A stretch of 43,938 nucleotides of DNA from Paraglaciecola hydrolytica (GTDB lineage Bacteria > Pseudomonadota > Gammaproteobacteria > Enterobacterales > Alteromonadaceae), in assembly GCF_001565895.1 (NCBI RefSeq), contig NZ_LSNE01000005.1, positions 232,368-276,305 of the forward strand. The letters are read 5' to 3'. Of this stretch, positions 1 through 8,304 are shown in pieces. The notes under the pieces were generated by a model. That model made no database searches. It was not told where the DNA came from and saw only the letters and a program-made list of their open reading frames with translations. The position numbers and the translations under genes are program-made. The first letter of the stretch is position 1, and every line of letters starts with the position of its first letter.

Positions 1-567
1 GCAGTAAAGATTTTAGTAGGCAAAGGTTTGCTAGAAGTCAGACGTGGTATTGGCACTAAGGTGCGTGAGCGAGATCAGTGGTTGTTGCTTGATGACGACG
101 TATTAGCCTGGCATTTATCGGCGCCGCCAGCGCCAGAATTTTTAGCGCAATTAATGGAAATTCGTTTGGCCTTTGAACCCAAAGCGGCGCGTTGGGCAGC
201 CGAAAGGGCAACAGAGCAAGATATGCAAGAAATTCATTTGGCATATCAAGAGATGGTTAAATATGAATATGCTGAAGCCAACGAATTTTCGGTTACGCGC
301 TTTATAAAGGCCGATGCAAAATTTCATCGTGCCATCCTATTGGCGGCCAATAATGAGTTTCTGAAGGCAATGGAGGGGGTGATCTATTCTGCTTTGTTGG
401 TGAGTATCCATATTACTAACAAAGATCCTTTACAGAATGGCACTTCGCTACCCTTTCATTACGACGTTTATAAAGCGATAACTGAACGTAACGGCACCTT
501 AGCGGAGCAACTTACCGACAAACTGTTACGTGATGCCTGTTCTCGTTTACAAAGTCAGTCCAGTTAG
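1..567 (+). CDS. GntR/FadR-family transcriptional regulator (5' end outside window)
   Basis: The reading frame is open from base 1 and ends at the TAA at 565-567, so the N-terminus, including most of the winged-helix DNA-binding domain, lies outside the window. What remains is the wing (a VRRGIGTK segment near the edge) and a complete FCD-type ligand-binding domain with the usual Asp and His ligand pattern (D-x3-H in DAKFH). It is a close paralogue of the complete regulator at 8305-9033: in the first 71 visible residues 61 are identical by eye. It carries about 10 extra residues in the linker before the FCD helix bearing the Asp. FCD regulators of the FadR group commonly sense sugar acids or 2-keto-3-deoxy acids, which fits the sugar-acid pathway downstream. 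The ligand is inferred. An internal ATG at 28 is not the real start. Confidence 0.85.
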   Translation, partial: AVKILVGKGLLEVRRGIGTKVRERDQWLLLDDDVLAWHLSAPPAPEFLAQLMEIRLAFEPKAARWAAERATEQDMQEIHLAYQEMVKYEYAEANEFSVTRFIKADAKFHRAILLAANNEFLKAMEGVIYSALLVSIHITNKDPLQNGTSLPFHYDVYKAITERNGTLAEQLTDKLLRDACSRLQSQSS

Positions 568-613
568 TTCAGCCAATATTAATCTGTGTTTCCCTTTTTA
601 TGAGGACAAAATC

Positions 614-2035
614 TTGAAAAACTTCCTTGTTAAACCTTTTATAGCTGGTGTGTTGTTGTGCATTACTCACAGCGTGAGTGCCGCATCACAACAGCCGAAT
701 ATTGTATTTTTGTTTTCAGATGACGCTGGTTACGCTGATTTTGGTTTTCAGGGCAGTAAAACCATGCAAACACCTAACCTAGATCAACTTGCCAACGAAG
801 GCGTGCGCTTTACTCAAGGTTATGTGACAGATTCTACTTGCGGGCCGTCTCGCGCAGGGATCATGACAGGTCGTTATCAGCAAAAGTTTGGTTATGAAGA
901 GATTAACGTGCCCGGTTATATGAGTAAAAACTCAGCCATCGACGGGGCCGAAATGGGTATTCCTTTAAGCGAAGTCACTATGGGTGACTACATGAAATCC
1001 TTGGGTTACCGCACCGCGTTTTTCGGTAAGTGGCACTTAGGTGGGACTGATGAATTGCATCCTACCAAGCGTGGTTTTGATGAATTTTATGGTTTTCGAG
1101 GTGGTGATCGTAGTTATTGGGCTTATGAAGTAAATGATCCTGAACGCAAATCGGCCATGTTTTATGATAAAAAACTTGAGCAAGGTATGGGGCAATTTGC
1201 AGAACATAAAGGTTACTTAACCGACGTATTAGCAGAAAAAGCTAATGAATTTATAGAAAAAGCCCCAGATAAACCGTTTTTTATCTTTTTGTCTTTTAAT
1301 GCTGTGCATACCCCAATGGAAGCCACACCAGAAGATCTCGCTCAATTTCCGCAATTAAGCGGTAAGCGTAAAGAAGTCGCTGCTATGACGCTAGCACTTG
1401 ATAGAGCAAGTGGCGCAGTAATGCATAAGCTCAAAGCACTAGGCCTTGAAGAAAACACTATTGTGGTATTTAGCAATGATAATGGCGGCCCTACGGATAA
1501 AAATGCCTCGTCTAACTATCCGTTAGCGGGTACCAAGTCTAACTTTTTAGAAGGCGGTATTCGTGTACCTTATTTAATTAAATGGCCGGCTAAATTAAGC
1601 CCAGGTACTACTTATGATAAAGCGGTTAGCACCCTCGATTTATTGCCTACTTTCTTTCATGCTGGTGGCGGTAAAAAGACCTTATCTGCCCTAGATGGTG
1701 TTGATCTTATTCCTTATTTAACGGGTAAAAACAACAACGATCCTCATGCGAGTATGTATTGGAAAAAAGAAACCCGCGCAGCCATTCGTCAAGGCGATTG
1801 GAAGTTATTACGTTATCCCGACCGACCAGCAGAGTTGTATAACTTAGCAAACGATATTGGTGAACAGCATGATCTTGCGGCTGAGCAGCCTGAGCGAGTC
1901 AGAAAAATGTTTAAAGACTTTTTTGCTTGGGAAATGACCTTAGAACGCCCTTTGTGGTTACTGAAGCGACAGTATGAAGTTTACGATTTAGACCGTATGG
2001 ATAAATATCGTGTGCCAAGCAAGCTCGAAAATTAG
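614..2035 (+). CDS. Secreted S1-type (formylglycine) sulfatase
   Basis: Predicted to hydrolyse sulfate esters in the periplasm or outside the cell; the neighbours suggest a sulfated galactan such as carrageenan oligosaccharide. I chose the TTG at 614 because GAGG at 602-605 is a well-placed ribosome site and the protein then opens with a clean signal peptide (MKNFLVKPF, hydrophobic core, cleavage near SVSA-AS at residue 23). The far-upstream ATG at 530 lies inside the preceding gene and would bury the signal. Family marks are the metal-binding DD at residues 36-37, the C76-x-P-S-R motif whose Cys is matured to formylglycine, the FGKWHLG segment, and the distal D289-N290. Length is 473 aa, normal for the family. 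The subfamily cannot be fixed by eye; the iota-carrageenan 4-sulfatase group S1_19 is a candidate only. Confidence 0.9.
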   Translation: MKNFLVKPFIAGVLLCITHSVSAASQQPNIVFLFSDDAGYADFGFQGSKTMQTPNLDQLANEGVRFTQGYVTDSTCGPSRAGIMTGRYQQKFGYEEINVPGYMSKNSAIDGAEMGIPLSEVTMGDYMKSLGYRTAFFGKWHLGGTDELHPTKRGFDEFYGFRGGDRSYWAYEVNDPERKSAMFYDKKLEQGMGQFAEHKGYLTDVLAEKANEFIEKAPDKPFFIFLSFNAVHTPMEATPEDLAQFPQLSGKRKEVAAMTLALDRASGAVMHKLKALGLEENTIVVFSNDNGGPTDKNASSNYPLAGTKSNFLEGGIRVPYLIKWPAKLSPGTTYDKAVSTLDLLPTFFHAGGGKKTLSALDGVDLIPYLTGKNNNDPHASMYWKKETRAAIRQGDWKLLRYPDRPAELYNLANDIGEQHDLAAEQPERVRKMFKDFFAWEMTLERPLWLLKRQYEVYDLDRMDKYRVPSKLEN

Positions 2036-2048
2036 CTAATTCTAGTTA

Positions 2049-2091
2049 GCCTAAGGCGCATATTGGGCTGATAGCTCCATGTGCTTTAGGC
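2049..2091 (+). repeat. Imperfect inverted repeat after the sulfatase gene
   Basis: GCCTAAGGCGCAT at 2049-2061 pairs with ATGTGCTTTAGGC at 2079-2091, a 13-bp stem with two G-U pairs and a 17-nt loop. It starts 13 bases after the sulfatase stop codon. There is no clear T-run after it, so it is not a classical intrinsic terminator. A Rho-dependent end or mRNA 3' stabiliser is possible. Confidence 0.45.
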
Positions 2092-2178
2092 GACTGTCTG
2101 ACTCTATATTTGATCCAACAAAGGTCACAAAGTCCACTAAGGTAAATTAGTTAAAATTTACAAATATTTAACCTTTCA

Positions 2179-2236
2179 AACATATTGTAATATTAAACAT
2201 CATATGTTTAAATGATTTTACAAATTGCAATATGTT
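2179..2236 (+). promoter_or_regulatory. Cluster of candidate operator sites upstream of the sugar-acid operon
   Basis: AACATATTGTAAT at 2179-2191 is repeated in inverted orientation as AACATATTGCAAT on the minus strand at 2236-2224. Between them AAACAT-CAT-ATGTTT (2195-2209) is an inverted repeat built from the same AAACAT half-site. The same core, ATCATATTGTAA, occurs at 8233-8244 upstream of the second FadR-type regulator. The arrangement suggests binding sites for one or both regulators controlling the operon that starts at 2268. No convincing -35/-10 pair could be assigned within it. Confidence 0.5.
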
Positions 2237-2267
2237 AACAACTCTCCACAGATTAAAAGGGCCGATA

Positions 2268-3713
2268 ATGAATGTTTCAAAACCCATGTATTTTGGTGGT
2301 CAACTACATGATGGTGTTGCCCAGCATGAAGTGATCAATCCTGCAACGGGTGAGGTCGCTGGCATTGTTGCGGTGGCTGATGCTGAGTTAGCCGTTAATG
2401 CGTTAGAACAGGCACAATTGGCTTTAGATACTTGGTCTACCACCACAGTAACTGAACGGGTTCAGTGGATGAATAAACTCAGGCAAGCCATTATTGCTCA
2501 CGAACTTCCCTTGCGTGAATGTATCCATCAAGAAATGGGTAAAGCTTGGGCGAGTACCCAAGGCGACTATCAAATGTTAGTTGATAGTTTGGCCTTTTAT
2601 GCTGAGGAAATAAGTCAGCGCCAAAGTCATAAAATTGACGATATCGAGGGCACTCATAGCCACGAGATTGTGCATGAGCCTGTAGGTGTGGTTGCGGCCT
2701 TTTTAGCCTGGAATTTTCCGCTGTTAAATCTCGCTTATAAGTTAGCACCAGCCATGGCAGCAGGCTGTCCTATTGTAGTTAAACCATCGCTAAAAACGCC
2801 ACTATCGGCCTTGTTAGTAGGTGAGCTTTGCGCGCAAATAGGTTTGCCTGCCGGCGCGGTGAATATCATTTGTGGGCCAGACCAGCTCATTGGTGATGCT
2901 ATGTCTGCGTCTACTATTCCTGCCTTAATTACCTTAATAGGTTCCACTGAAACCGGTAAACATGTAATGCGGGTAGGAGCCACGTCGATAAAACGTTATT
3001 CCATGGAATTGGGTGGTAATGCCCCGGTTTTAGTTTTTGCCGATGCAGATTTAGACCTAGCTGCGAGTGTGGTGTGTGGGCTTAAATTTGAAAATGCCGG
3101 ACAAATTTGTGTGGCACCTAATCGGGTGTTTGTAGAGCAGTCAGTGGCAGCAGATTTTCTTGCCTTAGTTAAGCAAAAGACTCAAGCGGTCAAGGTAGGT
3201 TTTGATAAAAATCAAGCTATCGGCATGGGGCCGGTGATTGATCAAGGCGCTTGGCAACGCATTGATCAGATGGTGCAAGATGCTGTAGCGGATGGCGCCA
3301 AATTAGAGATGGGAGGTGCCCGCCCTGCTGAGCTCACCGAGGGCTCTTTTTACTCACCTACCGTTTTAACCAATGTTAAACCTACATCTAGGATTTGTCG
3401 GGACGAAGTGTTTGGACCCGTGATCAGCATATTGAATTTTACCGACGAAGCAGAGGTATTAGCTCAGGCTAACGACACTGAAGCCGGTTTATCGTCATTT
3501 ATTTTTACTCAAAATATAGAAAAAGCACAAAGTATCGCGAACAAATTACGTTTTGGTGAAGTACATATTAATGGCGTTAAATACGCGATTAATTTGCCCC
3601 ACTGTGGTGTTAAACAATCAGGGGTAGGCGTGGATTGCTCGTCCTATGCACTGGATGAATATTTCACTATAAAACGTGTTTCTCGCGCCTTGTTAACGGA
3701 GCGTGCACAATGA
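2268..3713 (+). CDS. NAD(P)-dependent aldehyde dehydrogenase, probable 3,6-anhydro-D-galactose dehydrogenase
   Basis: Aldehyde dehydrogenase superfamily, 481 aa. Visible marks are FLAWNFPL in the coenzyme domain, the GSTETGK nucleotide-binding turn, the general-base Glu in ELGGNAP (E247), the catalytic Cys in GQICVAP (C281) spaced 34 residues later as in the family, and EVFGPV near the C-terminus. I chose the ATG at 2268 because AAAAGGG (2255-2261) sits 6 bases upstream; the earlier in-frame ATG at 2232 falls inside the operator repeat. Its stop overlaps the next start by four bases (ATGA), so translation is probably coupled. With a cycloisomerase, a KDGal kinase and a KDPGal aldolase downstream, oxidation of 3,6-anhydro-D-galactose to anhydrogalactonate is the best inference. 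Another sugar or sugar-acid semialdehyde cannot be excluded. Confidence 0.85.
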   Translation: MNVSKPMYFGGQLHDGVAQHEVINPATGEVAGIVAVADAELAVNALEQAQLALDTWSTTTVTERVQWMNKLRQAIIAHELPLRECIHQEMGKAWASTQGDYQMLVDSLAFYAEEISQRQSHKIDDIEGTHSHEIVHEPVGVVAAFLAWNFPLLNLAYKLAPAMAAGCPIVVKPSLKTPLSALLVGELCAQIGLPAGAVNIICGPDQLIGDAMSASTIPALITLIGSTETGKHVMRVGATSIKRYSMELGGNAPVLVFADADLDLAASVVCGLKFENAGQICVAPNRVFVEQSVAADFLALVKQKTQAVKVGFDKNQAIGMGPVIDQGAWQRIDQMVQDAVADGAKLEMGGARPAELTEGSFYSPTVLTNVKPTSRICRDEVFGPVISILNFTDEAEVLAQANDTEAGLSSFIFTQNIEKAQSIANKLRFGEVHINGVKYAINLPHCGVKQSGVGVDCSSYALDEYFTIKRVSRALLTERAQ

Positions 3714-4873
3714 AAATTACCGAAATAATCAGTCACGTACTGCAATACGATCTTGAAGAAGAGTTAGGTTACTCACAACAATACTATGCTAAACGCACAG
3801 CTCACATCGTTGAAGTACGCACCGACATTGGTATTACGGGCTGGGGAGAATGTTTTGGTGGTGGCAATGTCGCGCTAGCCAACAAAGTGATAGTTGAAAA
3901 AGTCATACAACCCATGATTTTGGGCATGAATCCGCTGGATCGTGAAGTGATTTGGCATAAGGTATATAACCTACTGCGCGATCATGGCCAAAAAGGCATG
4001 CCCATTCAATCCTTATCAGGTGTGGATATTGCCCTGTGGGATATCGCCGGGAAAATTCATAATGTACCGGTTTATCAATTGTTAGGTGGCGCCTTTAGAG
4101 AGCGCATTCCGGTTTATGGTTACGGCATGATGTTGCAACGTGTACCTGATTTAGAAGAACGATTTGAACGGGAAAGTGCCACCATTTTAAGCATGGGCTT
4201 TAAAGCCATGAAGATGAAAATCGGTTTAGGTGTAGAAGAAGACATCAGGTTGGTTGAAGCGGTGCGTCGTGGTATTGGCCCCAAAGTACCTTTAATGGTG
4301 GATGCTAATCATGCATACACCACTCGTGAAGCCATCCCTCTGGGACGGGAATTAGAGCGTTTAGGCGTGACCTGGTTTGAAGAGCCAGTGGCGCCTGAAG
4401 ATCATCAAGGTTACCGCGAATTGTGTGAAGCACTCGATCTGTGTATAGCCGGTGGCGAGGCAGAATTTACCGTATGGGGTTTCCGTGACCTCATCAAAAA
4501 CCGCTGTGTTGATTTATTGCAACCTGAGGTTTGTGCCTTAGGGGGTATTACTCAGTATCAAAAAGTGCTGGCGCTGGCGCAAGCTCACTTTGTGCCTGTC
4601 GTTAATCATGTGTGGGGGTCGGCGGTGGCGGTTGGTACTAATCTACATTTATTAGCTGCCTTACCTGACTTTCCTGGTGCTGCTCATCCGGTTCAACCTA
4701 TGTTGGAATATGACACTACACCTAATTTATTCCGTGAAGAAATATTGCTTGATTCTTTGTGTATTAATGAACAGGTAAAAGCCAATAATGGCACAGTTGC
4801 TCTGCCCAAAGGTCCTGGTTTAGGCATTGAACCTGATCGGAAGTTTTTAAAGAAATTTGCGGTTGACTGCTAA
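3710..4873 (+). CDS. Enolase-superfamily (mandelate racemase-like) enzyme, probable 3,6-anhydro-D-galactonate cycloisomerase
   Basis: A 387-aa enolase-superfamily protein with capping domain and TIM barrel. The barrel shows the K168-x-K170 acid/base motif, metal ligands D198 (VDANHA), E224/E225 (FEEP) and E250 (GGEAEF), and H300 (VNHVWG) as the opposing base, so it looks fully active. The family includes galactonate dehydratase and anhydrogalactonate cycloisomerases. An aldehyde dehydrogenase fused to it by an ATGA overlap, and a KDGal kinase and KDPGal aldolase after it, favour ring-opening isomerisation of 3,6-anhydro-D-galactonate to 2-keto-3-deoxy-D-galactonate. D-galactonate dehydratase would give the same product and is the main alternative. 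A 37-base gap separates it from the kinase gene. Confidence 0.85.
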   Translation: MKITEIISHVLQYDLEEELGYSQQYYAKRTAHIVEVRTDIGITGWGECFGGGNVALANKVIVEKVIQPMILGMNPLDREVIWHKVYNLLRDHGQKGMPIQSLSGVDIALWDIAGKIHNVPVYQLLGGAFRERIPVYGYGMMLQRVPDLEERFERESATILSMGFKAMKMKIGLGVEEDIRLVEAVRRGIGPKVPLMVDANHAYTTREAIPLGRELERLGVTWFEEPVAPEDHQGYRELCEALDLCIAGGEAEFTVWGFRDLIKNRCVDLLQPEVCALGGITQYQKVLALAQAHFVPVVNHVWGSAVAVGTNLHLLAALPDFPGAAHPVQPMLEYDTTPNLFREEILLDSLCINEQVKANNGTVALPKGPGLGIEPDRKFLKKFAVDC

Positions 4874-4910
4874 GTCAGCTCAGTAACGAATTAAGAGTGA
4901 CATAAATAAA

Positions 4911-5888
4911 ATGACCAATGCTGCTAAGCCTAGCCTTATATGTGTCGATTGGGGCGGAAGCAATTTTCGCGCTTTTTTACTTGATGATGCAGGTAAGCCC
5001 ATCGATGTGATCCGCTCAAATCAAGGCATGCTGAGTTTAAGTAAAGAGCAATTTGAGCCTGCTTTATTGACTCAACTGCAACCTTGGTTAACAGAACATT
5101 CATTACCCATTGTTATGGCGGGCATGGTGGGCAGTGCACAAGGTTGGCAGGATGCGGGATATGTACCATGTCCAGCGAACTTGAGCAATTTAACGGCCGA
5201 TATGACTTTTGTGGCGAATGCCAGAGGCTTAAAGATAGCCATTGTGCCGGGTGTTAAAGGTTTATCACACATAGGCCAGATCGAGGTAATGCGCGGTGAA
5301 GAAGTGCAAATCATCGGCGCTATTTCACTGTTGCAACAGCAAGCACAAGCCTGTGTCGCTGCGGACAAAACAAGCCTGCTGATGTGTTTACCTGGTACTC
5401 ATTCTAAATGGGCAAATGTGAACATTGAGCGAGAGCCAAGTATTGTCAGTTTTAGTACTTATATGACGGGTGAATTATTCAATGTACTAGAAGAATTCAG
5501 TCTGTTGGGTAAACCCTATAGAGAGCATAAACAAGCAGTTGACAGCCACCTTAGCGCCTTTGATTTAGGCGTGAAAAGTGCTTTCACTCATGCATCCTTA
5601 TCTCACACCTTATTTAGTGCCAGAACCAATATGTTGAGTGGTAAAATCTCAGCGATCGAAGTTAGAAGCTATTTGTCTGGTTTATTAATCGGCGCCGAAA
5701 TTGCTGATATGCAAAGACATACGCCCAATCTAAGCGATGTGTGTTTAGTGGGTAGTCAATCCTTATGTGAGCTGTACCAAAGAGCGTGCCACTCGCTAGC
5801 CATAAAGGTAAGCATTATCGACAGTGATAGTGCGTCCTGTAGTGGTATGTTGAGTATTGTTAATCAGGCTGGCTTGTGTGTTAACTAG
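4911..5888 (+). CDS. dgoK: 2-dehydro-3-deoxygalactonokinase
   Basis: Phosphorylates 2-keto-3-deoxy-D-galactonate at C6 with ATP to give KDPGal. The protein (325 aa; the E. coli enzyme is about 290) matches DgoK along its length as remembered: the N-terminal phosphate loop CVDWGGSNFRA, VMAGMVGSAQGW, MRGEEVQIIGA, PGTHSKW, TGELF and the C-terminal LSGLLIGAE. It contains a longer linker around residues 190-215 than the E. coli protein. The ATG at 4911 follows a GAGTG site. It is the third gene of the operon, only 9 bases ahead of the aldolase gene that uses its product. Confidence 0.93.
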   Translation: MTNAAKPSLICVDWGGSNFRAFLLDDAGKPIDVIRSNQGMLSLSKEQFEPALLTQLQPWLTEHSLPIVMAGMVGSAQGWQDAGYVPCPANLSNLTADMTFVANARGLKIAIVPGVKGLSHIGQIEVMRGEEVQIIGAISLLQQQAQACVAADKTSLLMCLPGTHSKWANVNIEREPSIVSFSTYMTGELFNVLEEFSLLGKPYREHKQAVDSHLSAFDLGVKSAFTHASLSHTLFSARTNMLSGKISAIEVRSYLSGLLIGAEIADMQRHTPNLSDVCLVGSQSLCELYQRACHSLAIKVSIIDSDSASCSGMLSIVNQAGLCVN

Positions 5889-5897
5889 GACGGATAG

Positions 5898-6539
5898 ATG
5901 AAAAAACTAAGCTTTAAAAGTTCAATGTCAGCCTTACCTTTAGTGGCCATTTTACGTGGTGTACAAGCCTATGAAGTTATTGCTATTGCTCAGGTGCTCA
6001 AGGACGCTGGTTTCAAAATTATAGAAGTGCCGCTTAACTCCCCGAATCCCTATGCCAGCATTAAGTTATTAAATGAGCATTTTGGTGATGAACTTATTAT
6101 AGGTGCTGGCACCGTGCTCAGTTGTGAGCAAGTCGACTTAGTCAAACAGGCGGGTGGCGAGATTATTATCGCGCCCAATGTGGATACTCAGGTTATTCGT
6201 TACGCCAAACAGCTAGGTTTGTATTGTGTGCCTGGCTTTTATACACCCAGTGAAGCTTTTTCGGCTCTGGCTGCTGGAGCTGACGCCATTAAGATGTTTC
6301 CCGCTGATACGCTTGGTGCGAAAGGGCTAAAAGCGATGATGGCGGTTATTCCTAAAGATACTCTAGTATTGCCAGTTGGCGGTGTGTCGGCGCAAACAAT
6401 GGGCGACTTTTTAGCCGCTGGGGCACAAGGTTTTGGTTTAGGTTCAGGTTTATATCAAGCAGGCATGCACAAAGATGAGGTCGCGACACGGGCTAAGGGC
6501 TATGTTGAGGCTTATCAAAACGCAATGGAACATGCGTAA
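5898..6539 (+). CDS. dgoA: 2-dehydro-3-deoxy-6-phosphogalactonate aldolase (KDPGal aldolase)
   Basis: Class I KDPG/KDPGal aldolase, 213 aa. It splits KDPGal into pyruvate and glyceraldehyde-3-phosphate, the exit of the pathway to central metabolism. The Schiff-base lysine is K132 in AIKMFPAD, the catalytic Glu is E43 in IIEVPLNSP, and GAGTVL and LPVGGV phosphate-site segments are present. The residues LNSP after the Glu resemble the galactonate aldolase DgoA rather than Eda, so KDPGal is the preferred substrate by inference. It starts 9 bases after the kinase stop and is followed by a 57-base gap and the transporter. Confidence 0.92.
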   Translation: MKKLSFKSSMSALPLVAILRGVQAYEVIAIAQVLKDAGFKIIEVPLNSPNPYASIKLLNEHFGDELIIGAGTVLSCEQVDLVKQAGGEIIIAPNVDTQVIRYAKQLGLYCVPGFYTPSEAFSALAAGADAIKMFPADTLGAKGLKAMMAVIPKDTLVLPVGGVSAQTMGDFLAAGAQGFGLGSGLYQAGMHKDEVATRAKGYVEAYQNAMEHA

Positions 6540-6596
6540 ATATCGTTACTTGGCAAAGCGCTGAGTTGAATTTATTGGCAGTAACAAGGCACAAAA

Positions 6597-8168
6597 ATGA
6601 CAACGAATATAAGCAATAAAAATGTCACCTTCTACTCACTCATCGCAGCGTTTGGAGGCTTTGTTTTTGGCCTAGATGCTGCAAATATTTCAGGCGCAAT
6701 TCGATTTATCAGTTCGCAGTTTGAATTAACTAATACACAAACAGGTACGGTAGCGGGTATCGCCCTTATTGGGGTGATTTGCGCGCTTTTTGTTACCGGA
6801 ACTTTGTGTGAGAAATTTGGCCGTAAAAAGGTATTAATTGCCATTGCTTTGGCCTATTCATTGTCTTCATTGATTTCTGCCTTTGCCTTAAGTTACGAAA
6901 TGCTGGTGTTTGGACGTTTTATTGGTGGCGTGGCCTTTGCCTCCATAACGGTTTCAGCCATGTACATTGGAGAAATCGCTCCAGCAGACAAACGTGGTAA
7001 ATTTGTTTCAGTTAACCAATTGATGATTGCCATTGGTTTATTGCTGGCGTTTATCATTAATTATTTTTTGATCAAGAGCATGGACAGTATCGCTTGGCTA
7101 AATAATGAAAACGTGTGGCGTTTTATGTTGGGCGCTGAGCTCGTCGCCAATGCAGTGTGGTTGAGTTTGTTGTTTTTGGTACCGGAATCACCCCGTTGGT
7201 TAGTGATGAAAGGTAAAGAGTCAGAAGCAAAATTGGTGTTTAAAAAAATCACCAACGAGGCAAATATCGAACCAACCATCAACGCCATACAAGATAGCCT
7301 AATACGTGATGTAAAAGTTAGCTTAGGGTCACAATTAAAAATGCTGTTTAGTCGAAAACTCAGCTTTGTGCTTTGGTTAGCCGTTATTTATGCCATTGTG
7401 CAAGGTGCAACGGGTATGAACGCTGTATTGTTTTTTGCCCCTATGGTATTTGAACAAGTCGGTATGAGTGTGCAAGACACCTTTATGCAAACCATAATTA
7501 TGGGTTTGGTGGGGGTAGTATCAACGGTAATCGCCATCACGTTTGTGGAAAAGTTAGGCCGGCGTTTTTTAACCCTAGGTGGTTTGTTATTGGTGGTTGC
7601 GGCTCATGGTGCTACGTGGTGGGGATTTAAACATGCCCATTATGTATTTGATCAAAATGCCATGGTTAACATAGAGCAAAAATTAACGGCACTGCAGATC
7701 GACACCACTAAATTACAGCCCCTAACTGGTATTACTTTTGATAGTGACGTTGAACTCAAACGAGAGTTAGCCACCATATTCGACAAAAAAGAATTACCCT
7801 TAGTCAGTGGCTTTATTATTACCGAAAGTATTCGAGATATTAATGCCACCTTAGTTTTGTTTGGTATCTTTGCCTTTTTAGCTGCTTTTAATATGTCGAT
7901 TGGACCCATAATGTGGGTGATTTTCTCAGAGGTATTTCCCAACAAAGTACGCAGTGTAGCTCTTCCTTTTGCTGCATTAGTACAAACGATTTCGTCCTAT
8001 AGTATCAGTGAGTTTTTCCCTTGGCAGTTGGATAACCTTGGGGTTGCTAATATCTTTTTTATGTACGGTGTTTTAGGTCTAATTGGACTGGTGATAATGG
8101 CTAAAATACTACCAGAGACAAAAGGCAAAACCATTGAAGATTTAGAACGACAACTCGTCAGGGTTTAA
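6597..8168 (+). CDS. MFS sugar porter family transporter with enlarged periplasmic loop
   Basis: A 523-aa, 12-helix sugar porter expected to import the monosaccharide by proton or sodium symport. Signatures are GGFVFGLDAANISGA in TM1, KFGRKK (73-78) in the TM2-3 loop, PESPRW (196-201) after TM6, QGATGMNAVLFFAP (269-282) in TM7, EKLGRR (318-323), GPIMW (436-440, usually GPIPW) in TM10 and PETKGKTIEDLE (506-517) after TM12. Most sugar porters are 450-490 aa. Here the loop between TM9 and TM10 (about residues 345-412) is extended by some 50 hydrophilic residues and should be periplasmic. It is the last gene of the operon, so 3,6-anhydro-D-galactose or D-galactose is the likely substrate by inference. 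Confidence 0.9.
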   Translation: MTTNISNKNVTFYSLIAAFGGFVFGLDAANISGAIRFISSQFELTNTQTGTVAGIALIGVICALFVTGTLCEKFGRKKVLIAIALAYSLSSLISAFALSYEMLVFGRFIGGVAFASITVSAMYIGEIAPADKRGKFVSVNQLMIAIGLLLAFIINYFLIKSMDSIAWLNNENVWRFMLGAELVANAVWLSLLFLVPESPRWLVMKGKESEAKLVFKKITNEANIEPTINAIQDSLIRDVKVSLGSQLKMLFSRKLSFVLWLAVIYAIVQGATGMNAVLFFAPMVFEQVGMSVQDTFMQTIIMGLVGVVSTVIAITFVEKLGRRFLTLGGLLLVVAAHGATWWGFKHAHYVFDQNAMVNIEQKLTALQIDTTKLQPLTGITFDSDVELKRELATIFDKKELPLVSGFIITESIRDINATLVLFGIFAFLAAFNMSIGPIMWVIFSEVFPNKVRSVALPFAALVQTISSYSISEFFPWQLDNLGVANIFFMYGVLGLIGLVIMAKILPETKGKTIEDLERQLVRV

Positions 8169-8232
8169 ATTTATCTTTAACACAGCTGTCATTTAATATT
8201 TGGCTTGAGATTTGTGCCAGCTTATTGGCTTA

Positions 8233-8244
8233 ATCATATTGTAA
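8233..8244 (+). promoter_or_regulatory. Candidate operator upstream of the second FadR-type regulator
   Basis: ATCATATTGTAA repeats the core of the sites at 2179-2190 (AACATATTGTAA) and, on the minus strand, at 2236-2225. It lies about 60 bases before the regulator start at 8305, which suggests autoregulation or cross-regulation. Confidence 0.4.
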
Positions 8245-8304
8245 ATCAGTTATTTAGTAGTATGATAAATCTCATGCTTAACATCCTATGATTGGATTAC
8301 TGAT

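Noticed and set aside
530-613. Sulfatase start at ATG 530
   Set aside because: It lies inside the preceding regulator gene and buries the signal peptide; TTG 614 has a well-placed ribosome site.
2232-2267. Aldehyde dehydrogenase start at ATG 2232
   Set aside because: This ATG is within the operator-like repeat and has no ribosome site, whereas ATG 2268 follows AAAAGGG.
3710-4873. Naming the enolase-superfamily gene galactonate dehydratase (dgoD)
   Set aside because: Active-site residues fit both activities; the ATGA-linked aldehyde dehydrogenase makes anhydrogalactonate cycloisomerase more likely, so no symbol was given.
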